DNA of 29,270 nucleotides from an uncultured Lachnospiraceae bacterium (lineage in GTDB: Bacteria; Bacillota; Clostridia; Lachnospirales; Lachnospiraceae). The stretch covers positions 1 through 29,270 of the forward strand of contig CAJUFQ010000022.1 in assembly GCA_910585625.1 (NCBI GenBank). Direction: 5' to 3'. The notes under the pieces are model-generated. The model saw nothing but the letters and a program-made list of their open reading frames with translations. It had not been told where the DNA came from and made no database searches. The translations under genes and the position numbers were made by a program. Of this stretch, positions 13,949 through 23,155 are shown piece after piece. Within the stretch, counting starts at the first letter, position 1. Each line of letters opens with the position of its first letter.

Positions 13949-16309
13949 ATGAGTGAAGAATATAGGAAGATTCCTGCAGTGGCACTTAGGGGAATGACAA
14001 TCCTCCCCGGGATGGTGGCACATTTTGACGTAAGCAGAAATAAATCCATCAAGGCTGTCGAAAATGCGATGGTGGAGGATCAGAAGATTTTTCTGGTTAC
14101 GCAGCGGAATGTCAATAAAGAGGATCCGGCAGCGGAGGACTTGTATTCTGTAGGGGTGCTTGCGGTAATCAAGCAAGTAATCAAGCTTCAGAATAATGTT
14201 GTCCGGGTGCTTATAGAAGGGGAACAGCGGGGATTCCTGGAAAATTTGTTTGTGGAGGAGTGCCTGTTTGCCCAAGTTGAGATTCTCGAAGAACTGGAAG
14301 AAGATCTGTCGGAGGAAATTATGGAGGCTATGATCCGCGGGGTGAAGGAGACGTTTGGGCGTTACTGCATACTGAACCCTAAGCCGGGCAAAGAACTGGC
14401 AAAGCAGATTCAGGATATCCATGACTTGGGGAGGCTTCTTGACGACATCGGCAACAACCTTCCCTTGTCATTTGAGGATAAGCAGCAGATCCTGGAAGCA
14501 GGGTCGCTGCAGGAGCGTTATGAAACGTTGATGATCATACTGATGAATGAAATCAATATCATCCAGATTAAGACAGAGTTCCAGAGCAAGGTCAAAGAAA
14601 AAGTTGACAAAAACCAGAAAGAATACATCCTGCGGGAGCAGATGCGGCTCATCCGTGAGGAATTGGGAGAAGACAATACCGTGTCGGAGGCAGACCATTT
14701 CCTGGAGGAGACGGAAAAGCTTGAGGCAGACCAGGAAGTGAAGGATAAGCTGAAAAAAGAGATTGAGCGGTTTAAGAACGTTTCCAGCAATTCTTCTGAG
14801 AGCGCAGTCATCCGCGGGTATATTGAGACGCTTCTGGAGCTTCCGTGGAATAAAGCCTCCAAAGACAATAAGAACCTGAGTGATGCGGAACGAATCCTGG
14901 ACGAAGATCATTACGGCATGGAAAAGGTCAAGGAGCGGATGCTTGAGTTCCTTGCGGTACGCAACCTTACGGCGAAGGGGGACAGTCCCATCATCTGCCT
15001 GGTGGGCCCTCCGGGAACCGGCAAGACCAGCATTGCCCGCTCCGTGGCGCGCGCATTAGATAAACAGTATGTGCGCATCAGCCTGGGCGGCGTGCGGGAC
15101 GAAGCAGAAATCCGCGGGCATAGGAAGACTTATGTCGGCGCAATGCCGGGGCGCATTGCTACCGGACTGAAGAATTGCGGTGTGAAAAACCCATTGATGC
15201 TGTTGGATGAGATTGATAAAATCAGCAGTGATTACAAGGGCGACACGGCTTCTGCGCTGCTGGAAGTACTGGATAGCGAACAGAATAAGCGGTTCCGCGA
15301 CCATTACGTGGAGCTTCCGATAGACCTTTCGGAAGTGCTGTTCATCGCTACGGCCAATTCCCTGCAGGACATCCAGAGGCCGCTGCTGGACCGCATGGAG
15401 ATTATTGAGGTCAGCAGTTATACGGAGAATGAAAAAGCCCATATAGCCAACGAACATCTGATAGCCAAGCAGATGGAGAAGAACGGCCTAAAGCCGGGGC
15501 AGCTCTCTATCAGCGGCCGCGCCTTAGAGCGGCTGATCCGCGGCTACACCAGAGAGGCAGGCGTCCGTAACTTGGAGCGGAAGATTGGGGAAATCTGCCG
15601 CAAAGCGGCACGCGAGCTGTACAACGAGGAATTCCGGGACAGCGGCAAGGAGCAGGCGAAGCAGGAAAGTCCTGCCAAAGCTAAAAAGATTATTAAAGTA
15701 ACTGAGAACAGACTGGAAAAGCTGCTTGGGAAAGAAAAATATAATTATGATGTAATAAATGAGAACGACGAGGTAGGCATCGTGCGCGGGCTTGCCTGGA
15801 CAAGCGTCGGGGGTGATACCTTGCAGATTGAGGTCAACATTATGCCCGGCAAAGGAGAGTTCCAGCTTACGGGCCAGCTTGGGGACGTGATGAAAGAGTC
15901 GGCACAGGCAGGCATCAGCTATATCCGTTCGGTCAGCGAACAGTATAAAATAGATAAAGAATTTTTCAAGGAATATGACATCCACATCCATATCCCGGAA
16001 GGAGCGGTACCTAAGGACGGCCCGTCTGCCGGGATAACAATGGCGACGGCAATGCTTTCAGCGATTACGAAGCGCAAAGTGCGTAAAGACGTGGCTATGA
16101 CCGGGGAAATCACGCTCCGCGGCCGGGTGCTGCCAATCGGCGGGCTGAAAGAGAAAATCCTGGCGGCTAAGAATGCCGGGATTAAGACAGTCTGTGTGCC
16201 CAAGAAAAATGAACCCGATATCCAGGAGATTTCCCAGGAAATCAAGAAAGGGCTGGAAATCGTATTTGTGGAAAATATGGGACAAGTATTGGAGACAGCA
16301 TTGGCGTAG
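13949..16309 (+). CDS. lon: Lon protease (LonA type)
   Basis: This 786-residue soluble LonA has the substrate-binding N-domain (RKIPAVALRGMTILPGMV from residue 6), a coiled-coil stretch (about 190-290), the AAA+ module with Walker A GPPGTGKT (353-360) and LMLLDEIDKI, and the protease domain with catalytic S693 (PKDGPSAG) and K736 (GLKEKILAAK). There is no membrane segment, so it is not LonB. A short charged insertion (SGKEQAKQESPAKAKK) precedes the protease domain. It degrades damaged and some regulatory proteins. It begins 11 bases after clpX, with GAGGAG upstream, so the two are probably co-transcribed. Confidence 0.98.
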   Translation: MSEEYRKIPAVALRGMTILPGMVAHFDVSRNKSIKAVENAMVEDQKIFLVTQRNVNKEDPAAEDLYSVGVLAVIKQVIKLQNNVVRVLIEGEQRGFLENLFVEECLFAQVEILEELEEDLSEEIMEAMIRGVKETFGRYCILNPKPGKELAKQIQDIHDLGRLLDDIGNNLPLSFEDKQQILEAGSLQERYETLMIILMNEINIIQIKTEFQSKVKEKVDKNQKEYILREQMRLIREELGEDNTVSEADHFLEETEKLEADQEVKDKLKKEIERFKNVSSNSSESAVIRGYIETLLELPWNKASKDNKNLSDAERILDEDHYGMEKVKERMLEFLAVRNLTAKGDSPIICLVGPPGTGKTSIARSVARALDKQYVRISLGGVRDEAEIRGHRKTYVGAMPGRIATGLKNCGVKNPLMLLDEIDKISSDYKGDTASALLEVLDSEQNKRFRDHYVELPIDLSEVLFIATANSLQDIQRPLLDRMEIIEVSSYTENEKAHIANEHLIAKQMEKNGLKPGQLSISGRALERLIRGYTREAGVRNLERKIGEICRKAARELYNEEFRDSGKEQAKQESPAKAKKIIKVTENRLEKLLGKEKYNYDVINENDEVGIVRGLAWTSVGGDTLQIEVNIMPGKGEFQLTGQLGDVMKESAQAGISYIRSVSEQYKIDKEFFKEYDIHIHIPEGAVPKDGPSAGITMATAMLSAITKRKVRKDVAMTGEITLRGRVLPIGGLKEKILAAKNAGIKTVCVPKKNEPDIQEISQEIKKGLEIVFVENMGQVLETALA

Positions 16310-16363
16310 GCTGACGTCCGGCAGCAGGAACAGCAGATTAGCAGCATAGAAGAGGAGAAATTT

Positions 16364-17011
16364 ATGGTAATCAGATCAGTAGAATTGGAAATTGTCTGTG
16401 GGGTCACGAGCAGGCTGCCGGATACGGACAAGCCGGAGATTGCATTTGCAGGGAAGTCCAATGTTGGGAAATCGTCGTTGATTAATGGACTGATGAACCG
16501 CAAAGCGTTGGCGCGGACTTCTTCCCAGCCAGGCAAGACACAGACCATCAATTACTATAATATTAACAACTGTATGTATCTGGTAGACCTCCCAGGCTAT
16601 GGGTATACCAAGGCCAATGTCAGTGAGAAAGAAAAATGGGGGAAGATGATTGAGAGATACCTCCACTCTTCCAAGCAGCTGCAAGCAGTATTCCTGCTGG
16701 TTGATATCCGCCATGAGCCCTCTGCGAACGATAAGCAGATGTATGAGTGGGTTGTCTACCAAGGATACAATCCTATCATCATCGCTACCAAGCTTGACAA
16801 GATTAAGCGCAGCCAGATAGCCAAGCATGTCAAGATGATAAAAACAGGACTGAACGTGAAGCCAGAGACGCCAGTCCTTCCCTATTCTTCGCTGACCAAG
16901 CAGGGCAGGGAGGAAATCTGGAGCCTGACGGACGAACTGCTGGGATTGGAAGAGGCTGTGCCCAAACAGTCTCAGGGAGATTCCCAGGGAGGGAAACATG
17001 AAAAGAAATAA
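16364..17011 (+). CDS. engB: EngB/YsxC (YihA) ribosome-biogenesis GTPase
   Basis: This 215-residue TRAFAC GTPase contains G1 GKSNVGKS (30-37), a G2 region (RTSSQPGKTQT), G3 DLPGYG (75-80), G4 TKLD (142-145) and a G5-like SSL. It is about 15 residues longer than most family members because of a polar tail (PKQSQGDSQGGKHEKK). EngB is needed for late 50S subunit assembly. It follows lon by 54 bases with AGAGGAGA before the ATG. Its last 14 bases overlap the start of the metal-binding protein gene, which uses ribosome site GGAGGG inside the tail. The tail residues are therefore partly dictated by that site. Confidence 0.97.
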   Translation: MVIRSVELEIVCGVTSRLPDTDKPEIAFAGKSNVGKSSLINGLMNRKALARTSSQPGKTQTINYYNINNCMYLVDLPGYGYTKANVSEKEKWGKMIERYLHSSKQLQAVFLLVDIRHEPSANDKQMYEWVVYQGYNPIIIATKLDKIKRSQIAKHVKMIKTGLNVKPETPVLPYSSLTKQGREEIWSLTDELLGLEEAVPKQSQGDSQGGKHEKK

Positions 17012-17900
17012 ATACCTGTTTGTATTCTGGATGCTGCTTGCCATTACCTTGGCAGGCGGTATTTTTACAAAGGTATACGTCAGCCTGGAGGGTCAGGGGG
17101 AGCAGGAGCGGAAGTTCCATGTAGTGGCTTCCTTCTATCCAGTGTATATCGCCGCGTGCAATGTGGCGGAGGGCATCCCGGATGTGGTTTTGGAATGCCT
17201 GAGCGAGCCGCAGACAGGATGTATGCATGACTATCAGCTGACGCCGCAGGATATGATTTTGCTGTCCAAGGCAGACCTGTTTCTGGTGAACGGCGGAGGG
17301 ATAGAGAATTTCCTGGTCGAAGTCGGGCAGGCATACCCCAAGCTTGCTGTCCGCAAAGCTTCAGAAGGGCTGGATTTGCAGGAGGGGGAGAATGCCCATG
17401 TGTGGATGGATACAAGGCTCTATGCTCAGATGGTGCAGAACATTGCCGGGGCATTGGAAGAAGCGGATCCGGCCCATGCAGAACTTTACCAGAAGAATGC
17501 CGATAGGTACTGTGGGGAGATTGGGAATCTGACGGACGAGCTGGAGGGGCTTCGCAAAGCGGCGGCTGGCAAGCCGGTGGTGATCTTCCATGAGGCCTAT
17601 GCCTACGTGGCGCAGGAGCTGGGCATGGAAGTCGTATACTGCCTCGATTTGGACGAGGAGCGTCAGGTCAGCGCCCATGAGGTTGCGGAAGTCATGCAGG
17701 CGATTTCAGAAAACCGGGTATCGGTAATTTTTGCAGAGGAGCTTTACGGTAAGGACATGGGGGACGCTGTGAAGGCAGAGACGCAGGCAAAGGTCTGCTA
17801 CCTCGATGCCCTGGTGCGGGGCAGATACGAGCCGGAAAGCTATCTTTTGGCCGTGGAGGCAAATATAAAAGCGCTGCGGCAGGCGTTAGGAGCAGAGTAA
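16998..17900 (+). CDS. Zinc/manganese ABC transporter substrate-binding protein (ZnuA/AdcA-like)
   Basis: This 300-residue member of the cluster A-I metal-binding family has candidate ligands H77 (GCMHDYQ), H134 (NAHVWMD), H198 (FHEAYAY) and an acidic residue near 247 (FAEELY). Three histidines favour zinc over manganese, but a His-rich loop is missing. A hydrophobic N-terminal segment (7-24) has no lipobox cysteine, so the protein appears to be held by an uncleaved anchor rather than as a lipoprotein, unusual for a Gram-positive binding protein. It overlaps engB by 14 bases and precedes its ATPase and permease. Confidence 0.9.
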   Translation: MKRNKYLFVFWMLLAITLAGGIFTKVYVSLEGQGEQERKFHVVASFYPVYIAACNVAEGIPDVVLECLSEPQTGCMHDYQLTPQDMILLSKADLFLVNGGGIENFLVEVGQAYPKLAVRKASEGLDLQEGENAHVWMDTRLYAQMVQNIAGALEEADPAHAELYQKNADRYCGEIGNLTDELEGLRKAAAGKPVVIFHEAYAYVAQELGMEVVYCLDLDEERQVSAHEVAEVMQAISENRVSVIFAEELYGKDMGDAVKAETQAKVCYLDALVRGRYEPESYLLAVEANIKALRQALGAE

Positions 17901-17951
17901 TATGGCCCGTGGCAGAAAGCGCGGGCTGTCACATAAAAAGGAAGGATTCAT

Positions 17952-18695
17952 TTGCGGAAAATAATCGTGCCCTGTGGGCTTCACTGCATTAAAATCAATC
18001 ATCTCGGCGTCAGCCTGGGCGGTCAGGAAATATTGAGGGACATTAACCTCCATATCCACTGCGGCAGCCTGAACGTCGTCATCGGGCGTAACGGCGCAGG
18101 GAAATCTACGCTGATCCGCGCCATCTTGGGGGATATCCCACATACCGGCAATATAGAGTTCAAGGACAGGGAGAATGGGCGTATCCAGAAGCTTAAGATT
18201 GGCTATGTGCCTCAGTCGATGAATGTGGAAAAACAAACGCCGCTCAGCGTTTACGACATGATTGCTTCTTACCGCAGCAATGTGCCGGTATTCCTGACAT
18301 GTGGCAGGAAGATACGCAGCAGGATTGAGGAGCATCTGAAGCTTTTTGAGGCAGATTACCTCATGGATAAACAGGTGTGCAACTTGTCCGGCGGCGAGCT
18401 GCAGCGGGTGCTTTTGTCGATGGCCTTGATGGATTCACCCAATCTGCTGCTCTTAGATGAGCCGGTTTCGGGAATTGACAGAAATGGCATGGAACTGTTT
18501 TATAAGACGATATATAACCTGAAACGGAATTATGACCTGGCGGTAATCCTGATTTCCCATGATTTGGATTATGTGAAGCAGTATGCCGATAAAGTCGTGC
18601 TGTTGGATGGGGACGTGCGTAAGCAGGGAAGTGTCCGGGAAGTCTTCGGCAGCCCGGAATTTGCCCAGGTCTTCCAGGGCGGGAAGGAGGAGTAG
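17952..18695 (+). CDS. Metal ABC transporter ATP-binding protein (ZnuC/AdcC-like)
   Basis: This 247-residue ABC ATPase has Walker A GRNGAGKST (45-53), Q-loop Q88, signature LSGGE (145-149), Walker B LLLLDEP (165-171) and H-loop H203. It starts at TTG, with GGAAGG about 6 bases upstream; the first ATG is too far inside the domain, so TTG is accepted. The N-terminal extension with two cysteines (IIVPCGLHC) before the usual beginning is slightly unusual. It energises import through the permease encoded 3 bases downstream. The 51-base gap before it shows no clear terminator. Confidence 0.93.
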   Translation: MRKIIVPCGLHCIKINHLGVSLGGQEILRDINLHIHCGSLNVVIGRNGAGKSTLIRAILGDIPHTGNIEFKDRENGRIQKLKIGYVPQSMNVEKQTPLSVYDMIASYRSNVPVFLTCGRKIRSRIEEHLKLFEADYLMDKQVCNLSGGELQRVLLSMALMDSPNLLLLDEPVSGIDRNGMELFYKTIYNLKRNYDLAVILISHDLDYVKQYADKVVLLDGDVRKQGSVREVFGSPEFAQVFQGGKEE

Positions 18696-18698
18696 CAG

Positions 18699-19502
18699 AT
18701 GGAAGGTTTTGCCTGGCTGCAATATGATTTCATGAGGCATGCATTTCTGGCAATTTTAATCATCACGCCGCTATTCGGACTTATGGGGACGATGATTGTC
18801 AACCGGAAGATGGCCTTTTTCTCGGATGCCCTGGGGCATTCCGCATTGACGGGGATAGCCATTGGCGTGGTGCTTGGTGTGAATGATACCAGCATTTCCA
18901 TGGCAGTGTTCGCCGTGGTGTTTGCGCTTCTGCTGAATTTCATCAGCAGTAAAGTAGCGTCATCTGCGGATACCGTGATTTCAGTATTTTCTTCCTGCAG
19001 CATTGCTCTGGGGCTTGCCATCCTCTCGCAGGGGGGCAATTTCAGCCGATATTCTGGCTTGCTGGTGGGCGACATCTTAAGCATTACGCCTCAGGAAATC
19101 GGTTATCTCTTCCTGATACTGCTGGCAACGCTGGCATTCTGGCTCTTTGCGTTTAACAGGCTCCTTGCGGTGAGCCTGAACCGGACGCTGGCGCGAAGCC
19201 TCCATATCCCTGCCGGCTGGCTGGAGAACTTGTTTGCGGCGCTGACTGCGTTGACGGTCATGGTATCCATCAAGTGGATTGGCATCCTCATTATCAACGC
19301 GCTTTTGATCCTCCCGGCGGCGGCAGCGAGGAATATCTCCGAAAATATGCGTGAGTACCACTTTTTTGCAGTCCTTTTCTCCATGTTTTCAGGAATCTTG
19401 GGTTTGGTAATCTCTTATTATGTCAATGTGGCGACAGGGCCGACGATTGCCATCCTGGCATCCATTATTTATTTTGCTACTTATTTCGATAGGAGGGATT
19501 GA
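18699..19502 (+). CDS. Metal ABC transporter permease (ZnuB/AdcB-like)
   Basis: This 267-residue membrane protein has eight or nine hydrophobic segments and family landmarks: FFSDALGHSALTGIAIG (the conserved D-x-x-x-H-x-x-L-x-G region), LVGDILSITPQE, and IKWIGILIINALLILPAAAAR. It forms the channel for the zinc or manganese uptake system with the two preceding genes. GGAAGGAGGAG lies just before the ATG, inside the end of the ATPase gene. Its stop is 2 bases before the TTG start of the next membrane protein, so all four genes are probably on one transcript. Confidence 0.95.
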   Translation: MEGFAWLQYDFMRHAFLAILIITPLFGLMGTMIVNRKMAFFSDALGHSALTGIAIGVVLGVNDTSISMAVFAVVFALLLNFISSKVASSADTVISVFSSCSIALGLAILSQGGNFSRYSGLLVGDILSITPQEIGYLFLILLATLAFWLFAFNRLLAVSLNRTLARSLHIPAGWLENLFAALTALTVMVSIKWIGILIINALLILPAAAARNISENMREYHFFAVLFSMFSGILGLVISYYVNVATGPTIAILASIIYFATYFDRRD

Positions 19503-19504
19503 TT

Positions 19505-20629
19505 TTGAAACAATCGACAAAGTATTTGAAGATACTGGTGAATCTTTTGGTTGCAGTATTGGGAATCGTGTTCCTGTGCTTTATTTTCCCAAGGATGATT
19601 ACGTTTTTCATGCCCTTTGTGATAGGCTGGCTTATATCCATGATTGCCAATCCTTTGGTACGTTTTCTGGAAAAAAGACTGAAAATCGTGCGTAAGCATG
19701 GATCTATGATGATAATCATCGCAGTCCTTGCCGCTGTGATTCTGCTCGGGTATTTGGGAATCAGCAAGCTTGTCGTGGAGACGGGCAACCTTATAGAAAA
19801 CCTCCCCCAGATTTATGAGAACTGGCAGGAAGATTTTGAGGAAATCGGGCAGAACCTGGAGATTGTCTATAACAGGCTTCCCAAAGACACGCAGCAGAAC
19901 CTCGAGCTGGTTGCCTCGAACCTTTCCGGTTATCTGGCAGGGCTTGTGCAGACGGTTGGGGAACCGACAGTTGCGGCGGCCGGGAATTTTGCCAAGAACG
20001 TGCCAGGCACCCTGATTGCCATCATCATGTGCATCCTCTCCGCGTATTTCTTCACGGCAGAGCGGCAGGAAATCCTGCAAGGCTTAAGGCGGTATATGCC
20101 TGGAGGGGTCTGGGAACGGGTGACTGCGGTCATCGCAGATTTAAAGCGCGCGGTGGGCGGTTATTTCAAAGCACAGTTTAAGATTATGGGTGTTGTCTAT
20201 GTGATCCTGGTCGTGGGCCTGCTGATTATGCGGGTAGGCTATGCGCCGCTTGTGGCTTTTGCAGTGGCGTTTTTGGATGCGCTGCCATTTTTCGGGACGG
20301 GTACGGTTCTGATTCCGTGGGCAGTCATAAAAGTACTGTCTTCTGATTATGAGATTGCAGCCGGGCTCGTCATCCTCTATGCAGTTACCCAGATTGTGCG
20401 CCAGGTCATCCAGCCGAAGATTGTCGGCGACAGCATTGGCATGGATCCTCTGCCGACGCTGATTTTCATGTATATCGGCTACAAGGTCAGCAGCGTGCTG
20501 GGTATGATTATTGCAGTGCCTGTGGGCATGATTCTGATTAACCTTTATAAAGCCGGCATTTTCGACAACCAGATTCGTTGTGTGAAAGAGCTTGTGGCGG
20601 ACATCAACAAGTTTCGGAAATTTGAGTGA
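19505..20629 (+). CDS. AI-2E family / YtvI-like membrane protein
   Basis: This 374-residue protein has the AI-2E layout: two N-terminal helices (with PFVIGWLISMIANP), a third helix, a long soluble segment (about 90-165, ENLPQIYENWQEDFEEIGQNLE), then four or five helices including FLDALPFFGTGTVLIPWA and the conserved QPKIVGDSIGMDPLPTLIFMYIG. Firmicute relatives include sporulation protein YtvI and presumed exporters; the autoinducer-2 role of the family name is unproven for this branch. It starts at TTG 19505 (AGGAGGG 7 bases upstream) rather than TTG 19499, which directly abuts the ribosome site. It may be co-transcribed with the metal transporter. Confidence 0.88.
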   Translation: MKQSTKYLKILVNLLVAVLGIVFLCFIFPRMITFFMPFVIGWLISMIANPLVRFLEKRLKIVRKHGSMMIIIAVLAAVILLGYLGISKLVVETGNLIENLPQIYENWQEDFEEIGQNLEIVYNRLPKDTQQNLELVASNLSGYLAGLVQTVGEPTVAAAGNFAKNVPGTLIAIIMCILSAYFFTAERQEILQGLRRYMPGGVWERVTAVIADLKRAVGGYFKAQFKIMGVVYVILVVGLLIMRVGYAPLVAFAVAFLDALPFFGTGTVLIPWAVIKVLSSDYEIAAGLVILYAVTQIVRQVIQPKIVGDSIGMDPLPTLIFMYIGYKVSSVLGMIIAVPVGMILINLYKAGIFDNQIRCVKELVADINKFRKFE

Positions 20630-20703
20630 TGCTGTCAAATGCTGTAGTAATTATTGCTATTTTCTTGCAAGATATTTCGTAAAAAATGTACAAAAGGAAC
20701 AAC

Positions 20704-20732
20704 TTGTAATGAGTGTGAAATAAGTATAAAAT
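20704..20732 (+). promoter_or_regulatory. Promoter for the GGDEF gene
   Basis: TTGTAA (20704-20709) and TAAAAT (20727-20732) are 17 bp apart within an AT-rich stretch, 34 bases before the start codon. Confidence 0.45.
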
Positions 20733-20765
20733 AAAAGTAATTAAATGTGGGAAAGGACAGCCATT

Positions 20766-23108
20766 ATGAGGGAGCATCAGAAGAAACGATACACGATAGC
20801 GATTATGTTGGGCGATATGCAGTCTGACTATTCAGGAGACCTTTTGAGAGGTTTTTATACCTGCGCGCAGAAGGAGGATGTGAATATTGTTTATCTGATG
20901 GGCCCGCGTATCCCGCAGTATTGCATGGATGTGTTTTCTATGGATTCGGAAGGGAATTACAGCTATCAGTTTGATACCGTCTATGCCTATGTGCATTTCA
21001 CGAAGCCGGATGTGATGATTATTTCGTATGCGGCGCTTGCCTATTACGAGACAAGGGAGGAGAAGGAAGCGTTTCTGAATCAGTACGCGGACATCCCGTA
21101 TCTGCTGATTGGAGAGAAATTGGATGGGTTTGAAGCCCCTTATATGATGTCGGACAACTATCGGGGGATGTGTTCCTGCATTGAGCATCTCGTAGTAGAC
21201 CATGGCTATAAGAAAGTCGCGTTCTTGAGCGGGCCAAAGACAAATATGGACGCAGTGGAACGGCTGCAGGCTTATTGCCATGTGATGGAGGAACATGGCT
21301 TGCCGGTGAGCGATACCATGATTGCTTACGGCGACTATTCCGTGCATGTGAAGAAGCAGGTAAAGTACCTTCTCGACAACAACCCGGGTGTTGAGGCGAT
21401 TGTCTGCGCGAATGACAATATGGCAAAGTGCTGCTATCAAGTATGTTCCTCAAGGAGCCTAAGGGTGGGCAGGGACATTGCCGTAACCGGTTTTGACGAT
21501 GTGGAGCTGGCAAGGACGATGGATCCGCTTCTGACCAGCGTTTCCCAGAATGGATTTAAGTTCAGTTACATGGCGTTGCGCAATGCCATTACACTTTGTG
21601 AAAAACGGGTGATGTTCGAACAGCGGCTGCCCGTAGACTTACATATCAGGGTGTCCTGCGGGTGCGATTATGGGCAGAAGAATTCTTTGGTGTTTGCAGA
21701 CTGCCAGGAAAAAGAGCAGTATATCATCAGAGCTATGAGGAATATTTCTGCAGAGCTGCTGTCCTCGATGCCCTATCAGGAAGAGAGGAATCATTATTCA
21801 GGACTTATCCTGGATTATTTCAACCATATATACAAGACAATCTGCTGCCAGAATGGCGAAGCAGTCAGCATGGAATATCTGATGGATATTTTGCGGGGTC
21901 TTACGGATTATGACCATATGTCGATTACCCTGCTGTTGGAGAACTTCACGAACCTTATGCAGGTGCTGATTGCAAATGCGGAGAGCCCGGAGGAGCAGGA
22001 ACAGCTTATTACGGTGCTTGACAGCACGCGGCAGTATATCCATTTTGCGAATGTATCCAAGCTTGAGCAGGAAGTCATAGATTCCAACCGCAAGAATTGG
22101 TTTGTGCCTACGCTGGTGCAGGATCTGACTGGCATTGCGACTGAGGATGGGGTCACGAAAGCGCTGGTTTACATAATGAAACGTTTCCGCACGATGAAGA
22201 TACGGAGCTGTTATATTTATTTGTATGACAAGCCGATTATCCATAAAGGTGGCCTGAATCCTGATTTCCCGGAAAAGATTTACCTCTGTTCCTGGTTTTT
22301 GGGAGAGGAAATGGTCTGTTACGAGAAGGAAAAGAGGCCGTGCGTGACGAAGGATAAGGGATTTGCTTCATTTATTGAATCGGAAGATTCCATGGCATTG
22401 ACGGCTGTCGTGTTGTTTTCGGGAGACAAACAATATGGCATGATGTTGTGTGAGGCAGCGCAGGAGGATATTCCGTTCCTGCAGCTGTGCAGCCTGCAGG
22501 TAGGGCCTTTGCTCCGGTTCTTGGAGCTGAACCAAATGGAGCGGGAATCCCAGAAGGAGCTGCAGAAATCTTTGCGTACGATTCAGGAACAGAACGATAT
22601 TCTGAGCTTTGTGTCGGAGTATGACGAGCTGACACAGCTTCTGAACCGCCGAGGGTTCATGGAGCGTTCCATCCGTTGCTGCCAGCAAGGGGAGGGCAAG
22701 AAGGCATTCCTGATATTCGGCGATTTGGATCATCTTAAGGAAATTAACGACTGCTTTGGCCATGCGGCTGGAGATTTTGCAATCCGCGGGGTGGCCAACC
22801 AGCTTCGGGAAATCCTTCCCCCGGGTGCGATAACAGCCCGGATAGGGGGAGATGAGTTTATGTCCCTTGTATTTTCTGAGCAAGACGATTTCAAGGATGT
22901 GGTGATGGAGGATTTGCAGAAGGTCAGCGAGCGTTTTAACCGGCTGAGCAAGAAGCCGTACTATGTGGAAATTTCCATCGGTATTTATGAGTTCTGCTGC
23001 TGCCAGGAAACCGACCTCAATGAGCTGATCCAGAAGTCGGACGAACTGCTGTACCAAGCGAAGGTGAAGCGCAGGAAGAGCGTGAAGAAGGAGCTGGGGA
23101 TATTTTAG
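20766..23108 (+). CDS. LacI-type sensor domain fused to a GGDEF diguanylate cyclase
   Basis: This is a 780-residue cytoplasmic protein with no membrane segment. Residues about 8-305 form a periplasmic-binding-like (LacI/PurR effector) domain: TIAIMLGDMQSDYSGDLLRGF, KKVAFLSGP, AIVCANDNMA, DIAVTGFDDVELARTMDPLLTSV. There is no HTH before it, so it is not a repressor. A helical and GAF-like middle (about 320-600) and a coiled coil (about 600-625) precede the cyclase: YDELTQLLNRRGF, DLDHLKEINDCFGHAAGD, and GGDEF at 694-698. The inhibitory RxxD site is absent, so product inhibition is unlikely. It probably makes cyclic di-GMP in response to a sugar-like ligand. AAAGGA is 8 bases before the ATG at 20766; an ATG at 20745 lacks one. 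Confidence 0.9.
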   Translation: MREHQKKRYTIAIMLGDMQSDYSGDLLRGFYTCAQKEDVNIVYLMGPRIPQYCMDVFSMDSEGNYSYQFDTVYAYVHFTKPDVMIISYAALAYYETREEKEAFLNQYADIPYLLIGEKLDGFEAPYMMSDNYRGMCSCIEHLVVDHGYKKVAFLSGPKTNMDAVERLQAYCHVMEEHGLPVSDTMIAYGDYSVHVKKQVKYLLDNNPGVEAIVCANDNMAKCCYQVCSSRSLRVGRDIAVTGFDDVELARTMDPLLTSVSQNGFKFSYMALRNAITLCEKRVMFEQRLPVDLHIRVSCGCDYGQKNSLVFADCQEKEQYIIRAMRNISAELLSSMPYQEERNHYSGLILDYFNHIYKTICCQNGEAVSMEYLMDILRGLTDYDHMSITLLLENFTNLMQVLIANAESPEEQEQLITVLDSTRQYIHFANVSKLEQEVIDSNRKNWFVPTLVQDLTGIATEDGVTKALVYIMKRFRTMKIRSCYIYLYDKPIIHKGGLNPDFPEKIYLCSWFLGEEMVCYEKEKRPCVTKDKGFASFIESEDSMALTAVVLFSGDKQYGMMLCEAAQEDIPFLQLCSLQVGPLLRFLELNQMERESQKELQKSLRTIQEQNDILSFVSEYDELTQLLNRRGFMERSIRCCQQGEGKKAFLIFGDLDHLKEINDCFGHAAGDFAIRGVANQLREILPPGAITARIGGDEFMSLVFSEQDDFKDVVMEDLQKVSERFNRLSKKPYYVEISIGIYEFCCCQETDLNELIQKSDELLYQAKVKRRKSVKKELGIF

Positions 23109-23155
23109 GAGGGGAAGCTGAATGGGATTTTCATTCATGTAAGGGGGGAGCGCTT

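Noticed and set aside
13676..14422. Minus-strand open frame across the clpX-lon junction
   Set aside because: It is a complement shadow of two highly conserved genes.
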